A stretch of 64,000 nucleotides of DNA from Pseudomonas japonica (GTDB lineage Bacteria; Pseudomonadota; Gammaproteobacteria; Pseudomonadales; Pseudomonadaceae): assembly GCF_900188455.1 (NCBI RefSeq), contig NZ_FZOL01000005.1, positions 62,001 through 126,000 on the forward strand, given 5' to 3'. The position numbers and the translations under genes were made by a program. The notes below the pieces were generated by a model. The model was given only the letters and a program-made list of their open reading frames with translations, did not search any database and was not told the DNA's origin. Position 1 is the stretch's first letter, and each line of letters opens with the position of its first letter. This document shows positions 1 to 8,149 of this stretch, one piece after another.

Positions 1-29
1 TATCGAGTAACGTGCACATCATTTGTAGA

Positions 30-41
30 TTAAACGTTTCA
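30..41. promoter_or_regulatory. Cra/FruR operator upstream of fruB
   Basis: The 12-mer TTAAACGTTTCA matches exactly the operator I know for Cra (FruR) of Pseudomonas putida in front of fruBKA. Its centre lies about 125 bp upstream of the fruB start. In that system Cra represses the operon and fructose-1-phosphate releases it. The fruR gene itself would lie left of the window and is not seen. The rest of 1-160 is leader sequence. Confidence 0.85.
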
Positions 42-160
42 GCAAGCCATTTTCCTGCCGCACGATCGGCTTGCCAAGGGATCGGACAAGTACTGGCCCT
101 ATGCTTGTAACCACACAACAATACCTCGGCGCCGCCCTGGCGTTGCAAAAGGAGAGGACG

Positions 161-3019
161 ATGCTCGAATTCACCACGGCGCAGATTGCCATGGGTCAGG
201 TGGCTGTGGACAAAGCCGCGGCCCTCGACCTGCTGGCGGCGCGACTGGTCGCGGATGGCCTGGTGGCCGAGGGTTACCTCGCGGGCCTGCAGGCCCGCGA
301 GGCGCAGGGCTCGACGTTTCTCGGCCAAGGCATTGCCATTCCCCACGGCACCCCGCAGACCCGCGACCAGGTGTTCGCCACCGGGGTGCGCCTGATGCAG
401 TTTCCCGCCGGGGTGGACTGGGGCGACGGGCAGATCGTGCACCTGGCGATCGTCATCGCCGCCCGTTCCGACGAACACCTGAGCCTGCTCCAGCAACTGA
501 CCCGGGCCCTTGGCGAAGGCGATCTGGCCGAGGCCTTGAGCCGCGCCGAGAGTGCCGAGGCGGTCGTGCAACTGTTGCAGGGCGCGCCACGGGAGATGCT
601 GCTGGAGGAGCGGACGATCGGCATCGGCGTATCCGCCGATGACTTCGACGACCTGCTGTGGCAGGGCGCGCGCCTGCTGCGCCGCGCCGAGTGCGTGGAC
701 AACGGCTTCGCCGCGCACTTGCAGCAGGCCCAGCCGCTGCCGCTGGGCGACGGCCTGTGGCTGCTGTCCAGCGACCAGGCGGTGCGTCAGCCGGGGCTGG
801 CCTTCGTCACCCCGCAACAGCCGCTGCGCCATCTCGGCCAGGCGCTCGACGGCCTGCTCTGCCTGGCCGCCCAGGGCGATGCGCAGCAGGCCCTGCTGGA
901 TCGCCTGTGCACCCTGCTGATCGAAGGCCGCGGCCTGGAACTGCTGCGCGCTGGTACGGTGCAGGGCGTGCTGGCGCTGCTGGGCGGCGCGGTGCCGGAC
1001 GACTGGCCCAGCGCCCGCATCGCACTGGCCAATCCCCACGGTCTGCATGCGCGGCCGGCGAAGGTCCTGGCGCAGTTGGCCAAGCAGTTCGCTGGTGAAG
1101 TCCGTGTCCGTCTGGCGGATGCTGGCGCCGCACCGGTGTCGGCGAAGAGCCTGAGCAAACTGCTCGGCCTCGGTGCGCGGCGCGGCCAGGTGCTGGAGTT
1201 CAGCGTCGAGCCGGGGTTCGCCGAGGCACTGCCGGTGCTGCTGAAAGCGGTGGAAGAGGGCCTGGGCGAAGAAGTCGAGGCGCTGGCACCGCTCGCGCCG
1301 TTGCCGCTGGTGCCGGACGCAGCGGACAGCGCCCCGCTGGCGCCGGTCGCGGGCTCGGTCATCAAGGGCGTGGCCGCCGCTCCCGGCATCGCCAGCGGTC
1401 CGGCCCATGTGCAGTTGTTGCAGCACTTCGACTACCCGTTGCGCGGCGAATCGCCGGCGCTGGAACGCCAGCGTCTGGACGCGGCCCTGGCGCGGGTACG
1501 CGACGATATCGACGAACTGATCCAGCGCAGCGACGTCAACGCGATCCGCGAGATCTTCATCACCCACCAGGAAATGCTCGCCGACCCAGGCCTGGCCGAG
1601 GAAGTCGAACGACGCCTGCGCCAGGGCGAAAGCGCGGCGGCGGCCTGGCTGGCGGTGATCGACAGCGCGGCGCGCCAGCAGGAGTCGTTGCAGGACGCCC
1701 TGCTCGCCGAGCGCGCCGCCGACCTGCGCGATGTCGGCCGCCGCGTGCTGATGCAACTCTGCGGCCTCAGCGAAACGCCGGAGCCGAAGCAACCCTACGT
1801 GCTGGTGATGGCGGAAGTCGGGCCGTCCGACGTGGCCCGTCTCGATCCGGCGCGGGTCGCCGGGATTCTTACCGCCCGTGGTGGTGCCACCGCGCATAGC
1901 GCCATCGTCGCCCGGGCGCTGGGGATCCCGGCGGTGGTCGGCGCCGGTGAGGGCGTGCTGCTGCTGGCGTCGGGCACGGCGCTGCTGCTGGACGGCCAGC
2001 GCGGTTGCGCCACCGTCGATCCGGCCAGCGACCAACTGGAAAAGGCCCTGGCCGAACGCGAGCTGCGCGCGCAGCGCCAGCGCGCCGCCGATGCCCGACG
2101 CCTGGAGCCGGCGGTCACCCGCGACGGCCATGCCGTCGAGGTGTGCGCCAACATCGGCGAAAGCGCCGGGATCGAGGCGGTGGTGGCGCAGGGCGCGGAA
2201 GGCGTCGGCCTGCTGCGTACCGAGCTGATTTTCATGGCCCATCCGCAACTGCCGGACGAGGCCACCCAGGAAGCCGAGTACCGCCGGGTGCTCGACGGCC
2301 TCGACGGGCGCCCGCTGGTGGTGCGCACCCTCGATGTCGGTGGCGACAAGCCGTTGCCGTACTGGCCGATCGCCAAGGAGGAAAACCCCTTCCTCGGCGT
2401 ACGCGGCATTCGCCTGACCCTGCAGCGGCCGAAGGTCATGGAAAGCCAGTTGCGCGCCCTGCTGCGCGCTGCTGGCGACAGGCCGCTGCGGATCATGTTC
2501 CCGATGGTCGGCCAGGTCGAGGAATGGCGCGAGGCGCGGCGCATGGTGGACCGGCTGCTGGAGGAAATCCCGGTGGCCGACCTGCAGGTCGGGATCATGA
2601 TCGAGGTACCCTCGGCGGCCCTGCTGGCGCCGGTCCTGGCGGCGGAGGTGGACTTCTTCAGTGTCGGCACCAACGACCTGACCCAGTACACCCTGGCCAT
2701 CGACCGTGGTCACCCGAGCCTCTCGGCCCAGGCCGACGGCCTGCACCCGGCGGTGCTGAACCTGATCGACATGACCGTGCGCGCGGCCCATGCCCATGGC
2801 AAGTGGGTCGGCGTGTGCGGTGAGCTGGCCGCCGATGCGCAGGCGGTGCCGCTGCTGGTCGGGCTGGATGTGGATGAATTGAGCGTGGCGGCGCGCGGCA
2901 TTGCCGAAGTCAAGGCACAGGTGCGCGCGCTGAGTATTGAACAGGCCCGGACACTGGCGCGACAGGCGCTGGCCCTGGGCAGTGCCGGCGAGGTGCGGGC
3001 ACTGGTGGAGATGCACTGA
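161..3019 (+). CDS. fruB: Fructose PTS multiphosphoryl transfer protein FruB (EIIA-HPr-EI)
   Basis: Cytoplasmic protein that takes phosphate from phosphoenolpyruvate through EI and HPr domains to EIIA-Fru, which feeds FruA. Domains in order: EIIA with its histidine near residue 62 (IAIPHGTP), HPr with GLHARPA (His about 296), and a full enzyme I with GGATAHSAIVARALGIPAVVG spread around His 579 and a C-terminal PEP-binding barrel. The frame is open from 71, but ATG 161 follows AAAGGAGAGG and gives the usual FruB start and about 952 residues. The stop overlaps the fruK start (TGATG). First gene of fruBKA, presumably controlled by the operator at 30-41. Confidence 0.96.
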   Translation: MLEFTTAQIAMGQVAVDKAAALDLLAARLVADGLVAEGYLAGLQAREAQGSTFLGQGIAIPHGTPQTRDQVFATGVRLMQFPAGVDWGDGQIVHLAIVIAARSDEHLSLLQQLTRALGEGDLAEALSRAESAEAVVQLLQGAPREMLLEERTIGIGVSADDFDDLLWQGARLLRRAECVDNGFAAHLQQAQPLPLGDGLWLLSSDQAVRQPGLAFVTPQQPLRHLGQALDGLLCLAAQGDAQQALLDRLCTLLIEGRGLELLRAGTVQGVLALLGGAVPDDWPSARIALANPHGLHARPAKVLAQLAKQFAGEVRVRLADAGAAPVSAKSLSKLLGLGARRGQVLEFSVEPGFAEALPVLLKAVEEGLGEEVEALAPLAPLPLVPDAADSAPLAPVAGSVIKGVAAAPGIASGPAHVQLLQHFDYPLRGESPALERQRLDAALARVRDDIDELIQRSDVNAIREIFITHQEMLADPGLAEEVERRLRQGESAAAAWLAVIDSAARQQESLQDALLAERAADLRDVGRRVLMQLCGLSETPEPKQPYVLVMAEVGPSDVARLDPARVAGILTARGGATAHSAIVARALGIPAVVGAGEGVLLLASGTALLLDGQRGCATVDPASDQLEKALAERELRAQRQRAADARRLEPAVTRDGHAVEVCANIGESAGIEAVVAQGAEGVGLLRTELIFMAHPQLPDEATQEAEYRRVLDGLDGRPLVVRTLDVGGDKPLPYWPIAKEENPFLGVRGIRLTLQRPKVMESQLRALLRAAGDRPLRIMFPMVGQVEEWREARRMVDRLLEEIPVADLQVGIMIEVPSAALLAPVLAAEVDFFSVGTNDLTQYTLAIDRGHPSLSAQADGLHPAVLNLIDMTVRAAHAHGKWVGVCGELAADAQAVPLLVGLDVDELSVAARGIAEVKAQVRALSIEQARTLARQALALGSAGEVRALVEMH

Positions 3020-3975
3020 TGGCGAAGATCCTGACCTTGACCCTCAACCCGGCGCTGGACGTCACCGTGAGCCTCGACGCGCTGCGTCCCGGCGCGGTCA
3101 ATCGTGCCTCGGCGCAGCACAGCCATGCCGCCGGCAAGGGCCTCAACGTGGCCCAGGTGCTGGCCGATCTGGGGCACCAGCTGAGCGTCAGCGGGTTCCT
3201 GGGTGTGGATAACCTTGCGCCGTTCGAGGCGCTGATCAGCCAGCGCGGTTTCGTCGACGGCTTCATCCGCGTGCCCGGCGAGACCCGCAGCAATATCAAG
3301 CTGGTCGAGGCCGGTGGCCAGGTCACCGATATCAACGGCCCCGGGCCGCAGGTGGACGAGGCGGCGCGGGACGCGCTGCTGCAGCGTCTGGACCAGCTCG
3401 CACCGGGGCATGACGCCGTGGTGGTGGCGGGCAGCCTGCCGCGCGGGATCACCCCGCAATGGCTGGAACAGTTGCTCCTGCGCCTGAGCGGCATGGGCTT
3501 GAAAGTCGCCTTCGACAGCAGCGGCGCGGCCCTGAATGCCGGGCTGCGCGCCACGCCGTGGCTGATCAAGCCCAATACCGAGGAACTGGGCGAGGCGGTC
3601 GGCCAGCCGTTGCCGGGCCTGGCCCAGCAGCGTGAGGCCGCGCAACGCCTGCTCGATCAGGGCATCGCCCATGTGGTGGTGTCCCAGGGCGAGCAGGGGG
3701 TTAACTGGTTCAACCGCGATGGCCTGCTGCAAGGCGTGCCGCCGCGGGTGACGGTCGCCAGCACCGTGGGTGCCGGCGACTCGCTGCTGGCCGGCATGCT
3801 GCACGGTCTGCTGGCGGCGGAACCGGCATCGCAGACCCTGCGCCGCGCCACCGCGATTGCCGCTCAGGCGGTCAGCCAGATCGGTTTCGGCATCAACGAC
3901 CGCGCGCAACTGGCGCGCCTGGAAACCGAGGTCGTTATCCACAACCCCGACGCAGAACAAGAGGGTGTCCAATGA
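3019..3975 (+). CDS. fruK: 1-phosphofructokinase FruK
   Basis: Phosphorylates the fructose-1-phosphate made by the fructose PTS to fructose-1,6-bisphosphate. It is a 318-residue PfkB/ribokinase-family protein: the N-terminus has the sugar-kinase signature TLNPALDVTV and GKGLNVAQVL, and the C-terminal STVGAGDSLLAGML carries the GAGD anion hole with the catalytic aspartate. Translation is coupled on both sides: the start overlaps the fruB stop and the stop overlaps the fruA ATG by four bases. Length and position match the Pseudomonas fruBKA order. Confidence 0.96.
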   Translation: MAKILTLTLNPALDVTVSLDALRPGAVNRASAQHSHAAGKGLNVAQVLADLGHQLSVSGFLGVDNLAPFEALISQRGFVDGFIRVPGETRSNIKLVEAGGQVTDINGPGPQVDEAARDALLQRLDQLAPGHDAVVVAGSLPRGITPQWLEQLLLRLSGMGLKVAFDSSGAALNAGLRATPWLIKPNTEELGEAVGQPLPGLAQQREAAQRLLDQGIAHVVVSQGEQGVNWFNRDGLLQGVPPRVTVASTVGAGDSLLAGMLHGLLAAEPASQTLRRATAIAAQAVSQIGFGINDRAQLARLETEVVIHNPDAEQEGVQ

Positions 3976-5696
3976 AACTCGCGATCATCACCGCCTGCCC
4001 CAACGGCCAGGTGTCCAGCGTGGTCAGCGCGCGCCTGCTGGATGCCGCCGCGCAGCGCCTGGGCTGGAGCACCTGTGTCGAGGTGCACGACCCGGCGCGC
4101 CCCGAGCGACAGTTGTCGGCGGCGGCCATTGCCGATGCCGACTGGGTGCTGGTGGTCAGCAGCGGCCCGCTGGCCTTGCAGCGCTTTGCTGGCAAGCGCC
4201 TGTTCCAGAGCACCCCGGCCCAGGCGCTGGGAGATGTGGATAACTTTCTGCGCGAGGCGGCGCAGCAGGCGACGCTGCAGCGGCCGGATACCGTGGCCGC
4301 GGCACCCGAGCCGGGCCGGCGGATCGTCGCCGTCACCGCCTGCCCGACCGGCGTCGCGCACACCTTCATGGCCGCCGAGGCCCTGCAGCAGGCGGCGCAG
4401 CAGATGGGCCTGCAACTGAGCGTGGAAACCCAGGGTTCGGTGGGCGCGCGCAACCCGCTGAGCGCGGCGGCCATCGCCGAGGCCGACGTGGTGCTGCTGG
4501 CCGCCGATATCGAGGTGCCCACCGAGCGTTTTGCCGGCAAGCGCATCTATCGCTGCGGCACCGGCGTGGCGCTCAAGCAGGCCAGGGCCACCCTGACCAG
4601 GGCGCTGGCCGAAGCCCGCGAGGAAAGCCCGTCCGCCGCCGGCCAGGCGCCCGCCGCGCGCAGCGAGAAGGCCGGGGTGTACAAGCACCTGCTCACCGGC
4701 GTGTCGTTCATGCTGCCGATGGTGGTGGCTGGCGGTCTGCTGATCGCCTTGTCCTTCGTCTTCGGCATCGAGGCGTTCAAGGAGCCGGGGACGCTGCCGG
4801 CGGCGCTGATGCAGATCGGCGGCGAGGCGGCGTTCAAGCTGATGGTGCCGCTGCTGGCGGGTTATATCGCCTGGTCCATCGCCGACCGGCCGGGGCTGGC
4901 GCCGGGGATGATCGGCGGGTTGCTGGCGAGCACCCTGGGCGCGGGGTTCATCGGCGGCATCATCGCCGGCTTTCTCGCCGGCTACAGTGCCAAGGCCATC
5001 AGCCGCTGGCTGAGGTTGCCGACCAGCCTGGAGGCGTTGAAGCCGATCCTGCTGATTCCGCTGTTCGCCAGCCTGTTCACCGGGCTGGTGATGATCTACG
5101 TGGTGGGCCAGCCGGTGGCCGGGTTGCTCGCCGGGCTGACGCAGTTCCTCGACAGCATGGGCACGACCAACGCCATCCTGCTGGGCATCGTCCTTGGCGC
5201 GATGATGTGCGTCGACCTCGGCGGTCCGGTGAACAAGGCGGCTTACGCGTTTTCCGTGGGGCTGCTGGCGTCGCAGAGCTATGCGCCGATGGCCGCGACC
5301 ATGGCCGCGGGGATGGTGCCGCCGATCGGCCTGGGCATCGCCAGCTTCCTGGCCCGGCGCAAGTTCGCCCAGAGCGAGCGCGAGGCCGGCAAGGCGGCGT
5401 TGGTGCTGGGGCTGTGCTTCATCTCCGAAGGCGCGATTCCGTTCGCGGCCAAGGACCCGCTGCGGGTGATCCCGGCCAGCATCGCCGGCGGCGCGCTGAC
5501 CGGGGCGCTGTCGATGTATTTCGGCTGCAAGCTGATGGCACCGCATGGCGGGCTGTTCGTCATGCTGATCCCGAATGCGATCAACCATGCCTTGCTGTAC
5601 CTGCTGGCGATCGTCGCGGGGAGCCTGTTGACCGGGGTGGTCTATGCCCTGGTGAAGAAGAGCGAGGTGGTGGAGCTGGCGGTGCAGACATCGTAG
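3972..5696 (+). CDS. fruA: Fructose-specific PTS permease FruA (EIIB'BC)
   Basis: Inner-membrane permease that imports fructose while phosphorylating it at C1. The 574 residues hold a degenerate EIIB' domain at the N-terminus (ITACPNGQ), a functional EIIB domain with ACPTGVAHTF (phospho-cysteine about residue 124), and an EIIC membrane domain from about residue 230 with many hydrophobic segments and the FISEGAIPFAAKDP region. ATGA overlap with fruK. The TAG stop (5694-5696) lies inside the GTAGGAGC edge of a REP element, so the repeat abuts and ends the frame. Confidence 0.96.
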   Translation: MKLAIITACPNGQVSSVVSARLLDAAAQRLGWSTCVEVHDPARPERQLSAAAIADADWVLVVSSGPLALQRFAGKRLFQSTPAQALGDVDNFLREAAQQATLQRPDTVAAAPEPGRRIVAVTACPTGVAHTFMAAEALQQAAQQMGLQLSVETQGSVGARNPLSAAAIAEADVVLLAADIEVPTERFAGKRIYRCGTGVALKQARATLTRALAEAREESPSAAGQAPAARSEKAGVYKHLLTGVSFMLPMVVAGGLLIALSFVFGIEAFKEPGTLPAALMQIGGEAAFKLMVPLLAGYIAWSIADRPGLAPGMIGGLLASTLGAGFIGGIIAGFLAGYSAKAISRWLRLPTSLEALKPILLIPLFASLFTGLVMIYVVGQPVAGLLAGLTQFLDSMGTTNAILLGIVLGAMMCVDLGGPVNKAAYAFSVGLLASQSYAPMAATMAAGMVPPIGLGIASFLARRKFAQSEREAGKAALVLGLCFISEGAIPFAAKDPLRVIPASIAGGALTGALSMYFGCKLMAPHGGLFVMLIPNAINHALLYLLAIVAGSLLTGVVYALVKKSEVVELAVQTS

Positions 5697-5832
5697 GAGC
5701 GTGGCTTGCCCGCGAAGGACCGCGCAGCGGTCCCGGTTCCCGATTTGCAGTCGGGAGAACACCATTGGCCTGTCTGTAGATCAGGAACCGGGACCGCTAC
5801 GCGGTCCTTTCGCGGGCAAGCCACGCTCCTAC
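5693..5832. repeat. REPIN (two inverted REPs) after fruA
   Basis: Two REP arms in inverted orientation, GTAGGAGCGTGGCTTGCCCG at the left and its complement ending GCTCCTAC at the right, each followed inward by GGACCGC...GCGGTCC. The non-palindromic centre carries its own imperfect dyad. It fills the space between convergent fruA and the aminotransferase gene and may act as a transcript end. The same family recurs at about eight sites in the window. Confidence 0.9.
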
Positions 5833-5847
5833 GGGGAGGAGGGCGCG

Positions 5848-7044
5848 TCAGGCCAGTTGTTCCAGGGCCTTGACCAGCAACCCCACCTCCTGCGGCGTCG
5901 TCACGAACCCCGGTGTCACCCGGATGCACGGCCCGCATGCCGAGCCGTCGCGGGCCACGGTGAACAGGTTGTGTTCCTTGAGCAAGCGCCCGGCCATGGC
6001 CACCTGGTCGGCATGCCGGGTAAAGCGGAACGAGGTGATCCCGCAATACAGGCGTGGATCATCCGGGGTCAGCACCTCGATCCCGTCGATTTCCCGGGCA
6101 GGTGCGACCCACAAATCGCGCAGGTAATTCAGCCGCGCGCCCTTCGCCAGCGATCCACCCATGGCCCGGTGCTCCTCGATCACCGTGGGCAAGGTCAGCC
6201 AGGCCGGGATATTCGGCGTGCCATAGGGCGCCCGCGAGCGGATGTCGTCCTGTGGATAACGGACCTCGCCCATGTCCGCGTCCACCGCGTCGAGCTTGTC
6301 CGGGGCGATGTAGATCACCCCCAGGCTCAACGGCGCGCCGATCCACTTCTGCAGGTTGAACCCCGCCAGACCGATGCCGAGCTTTTCCAGGTCGCAGTCG
6401 ATCTGGCCCAGGGCATGGGCGCCGTCGAGCACCACTTCCACGCCATGCTCGCGGGCACAGCGGGCGATGGCCTCCACCGGCATCACCAGACCGGTGCGGT
6501 GGTTGACCCAGGTCAGCGCCATCAGGCGGATGCGCGGGTTGCGCGCGAAGGTGTCGCGGTAGCTTTCCACGATGTTCTCGAAGGTCGCCGGGTGCGGCAG
6601 GCTCAGGGTCACCAGCTTGAGTCCGCGCGTGCGTGCCAGCCAGCCCATGGCGTTCTGCACGCTGTCGTATTCCAGGTCGCTGACCAGCAGCTCGTCGCCC
6701 GCCTGCAGGCGGTTGTAGTTGCGCAGGATCGACTGCAGCGCGCCGGAAGCGCTGTGGGTGATGGCCACGGATTGCGGCGCCACGCCGATCAGCCCGGCCA
6801 CGGCATCGCGGACCTCGACGCTGCCGATCTGTTCGAAGTGCTGGCGCACCGGCAGCGAGTTCAGGCGGTTGATGGCATCGATATGCTGGTGATAGGCGCT
6901 GGTGACGGCCCGGGTCATGCGCCCGAAATAACCGTGTTCCAGGTTGATCGGGCCGGGTTCGACGTCGTACTGCGCGGCGACGCGCTGCCAGTAGCCCTCA
7001 TCGCGGGCCAGGAGGAAGGTCTGGGACGAAGGCAACTGAGTCAT
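5848..7044 (-). CDS. Class-V aminotransferase (isopenicillin-N epimerase/cysteine desulfurase-like fold)
   Basis: 398-residue pyridoxal-phosphate enzyme of the aminotransferase class V superfamily. Visible cofactor features are ITHSASGALQ (phosphate cup, about residues 96-104), VVLDGAHALGQ with the pyridine-binding Asp 207, and FNLQKWIGAP with the probable Schiff-base Lys 233. Members are annotated variously as epimerases or desulfurases, and the substrate cannot be read from sequence. No desulfurase-type cysteine loop is evident. It is followed 16 bp further on by the DUF3820 gene on the same strand, whose stop lies just upstream of this start, so the two are probably co-transcribed. Confidence 0.85.
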   Translation of the reverse strand: MTQLPSSQTFLLARDEGYWQRVAAQYDVEPGPINLEHGYFGRMTRAVTSAYHQHIDAINRLNSLPVRQHFEQIGSVEVRDAVAGLIGVAPQSVAITHSASGALQSILRNYNRLQAGDELLVSDLEYDSVQNAMGWLARTRGLKLVTLSLPHPATFENIVESYRDTFARNPRIRLMALTWVNHRTGLVMPVEAIARCAREHGVEVVLDGAHALGQIDCDLEKLGIGLAGFNLQKWIGAPLSLGVIYIAPDKLDAVDADMGEVRYPQDDIRSRAPYGTPNIPAWLTLPTVIEEHRAMGGSLAKGARLNYLRDLWVAPAREIDGIEVLTPDDPRLYCGITSFRFTRHADQVAMAGRLLKEHNLFTVARDGSACGPCIRVTPGFVTTPQEVGLLVKALEQLA

Positions 7045-7060
7045 GCGGAATCTCGCTTTT

Positions 7061-7291
7061 TCAGGGACGGGGGCGGGGATGTTTCTTGCGCAGCGGTTCG
7101 AGCAGGTCCGACAGACCGTTGTGGTCGACCTCGTGCATCAGCGCCAGCAGGCCGCCCAGCTCACCCTTGGGAAAGCCCTGGCGGGCGAACCAGTTGAGGT
7201 AGTGGCCAGGCAGGTCGGCGATCAGGCGGCCCTTGTACTTGCCATAGGGCATTTCACGGGTGACCAGCAGTTCGAGGGCTTCGGGATTCAT
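7061..7291 (-). CDS. DUF3820 family small protein
   Basis: 76-residue protein with the DUF3820 pattern MPYGKYKGRLIADLP and YLNWFARQGFPKGELG, a small soluble fold annotated in Pseudomonas as a putative virulence/quorum-sensing-regulated factor of unknown action. The frame opens further upstream, but ATG 7291 gives the typical MNPEALELL start of the family. A 14-bp direct duplication lies directly upstream and creates a second ATG out of frame (see findings). Its 3' end is 16 bp from the aminotransferase start. Confidence 0.82.
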   Translation of the reverse strand: MNPEALELLVTREMPYGKYKGRLIADLPGHYLNWFARQGFPKGELGGLLALMHEVDHNGLSDLLEPLRKKHPRPRP

Positions 7292-7316
7292 GAGGTGGAC
7301 AGCATGAGGTGGACAG
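7289..7316. repeat. 14-bp tandem duplication over the DUF3820 start
   Basis: CATGAGGTGGACAG occurs twice in direct succession (7289-7302 and 7303-7316). On the minus strand the second copy supplies an extra ATG 14 nt upstream of, and out of frame with, the DUF3820 start. That ATG reads a five-codon frame, MLSTS, whose TGA overlaps the real ATG. Confidence 0.9.
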
Positions 7317-7517
7317 GTGGGAAAAGGCTGACGAATGGCAAGGACGATACAGGCAATCTGCATGAAGGCCAAAGGACAGTTCATGCAGAAAGCGGGCATA
7401 CAGTTTTCGATATTTTTTGTAGGTATCTGATAAATAAAGGTTTTTCAATATCTGTCGAGATGGCATGAAGCCTGCGACGAGTCATGCCACATCCCTCATG
7501 CAAAAAGGAGCTGTGTC

Positions 7518-7988
7518 ATGACCGATACCAACAAAGAAGTCGTTTCCGTACTCAATGACCTCATCGAATTCAGCAAGGACGGTGAAAAGGGCTTCGCCAC
7601 GTGCGCCGAGGACGTCAAGCGCACCGACCTGAAGACCTTCTTCCTGCAGCGCTCCGGCGACTGCGCCGGTGCCGCCGCCGAGTTGCAGCAGCATGTGCGC
7701 AGCCTGGGCGGCGATCCGGAAACCTCCACCAGCCTCAGCGGTGACCTGCACCGGCGCTGGGTCGACCTCAAGGCCATGGTCACCGGCAAGGACGACGAAG
7801 CCGTGCTCAACGAGGCCGAGCGCGGCGAGGACCATGCCCTCAAGGCGTACAGGGAAGCCCTGGAGAAACTGGCCAAGGTCGCCCCGGCGTCGGCGTCCTA
7901 CAGCCTGGTCGAGCGCCAGTACCATGGCGTACAGCGCAACCATGATCAGGTGAAAGTGCTGCGCAACAGCGCTCGCGCCCACTCGTAA
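7518..7988 (+). CDS. PA2169 family four-helix-bundle protein (DUF2383)
   Basis: 156-residue soluble protein, entirely helical in appearance, matching the PA2169/DUF2383 family: VLNDLIEFSKDGEKGF near the N-terminus, an SGDLHRRW segment in the middle and an ERGEDHALKAYREAL helix. Members have a ferritin-like four-helix bundle and are commonly stress-associated; no enzymatic role is established to my knowledge. AAGGAG lies at good distance before ATG 7518. It appears monocistronic, with a hairpin 7 bp after the stop. Confidence 0.85.
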   Translation: MTDTNKEVVSVLNDLIEFSKDGEKGFATCAEDVKRTDLKTFFLQRSGDCAGAAAELQQHVRSLGGDPETSTSLSGDLHRRWVDLKAMVTGKDDEAVLNEAERGEDHALKAYREALEKLAKVAPASASYSLVERQYHGVQRNHDQVKVLRNSARAHS

Positions 7989-7994
7989 ACGCAC

Positions 7995-8036
7995 TTTCGC
8001 CGGCTCCGCCACTCTCGGATGGCGGAGTCGGTGAAA
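7995..8036 (+). terminator. Probable terminator hairpin after the PA2169-family gene
   Basis: Long inverted repeat: TTTCGCCGGCTCCGCCA pairs with TGGCGGAGTCGGTGAAA around the loop CTCTCGGA, starting 7 bp after the stop codon. The run after the stem is only CGCTTTTC, so it is a weak intrinsic terminator or a stabilising 3' hairpin. Confidence 0.6.
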
Positions 8037-8149
8037 CGCTTTTCGCGCATAGCGTTATTTCTGTGAAAGGTATTCCCCAGCGAAGCGCGGTGATGTCACT
8101 CTGATGTCTCAGCGGTGCATCGGTGTACCGCGCCTGATGAGTGAGTCTC

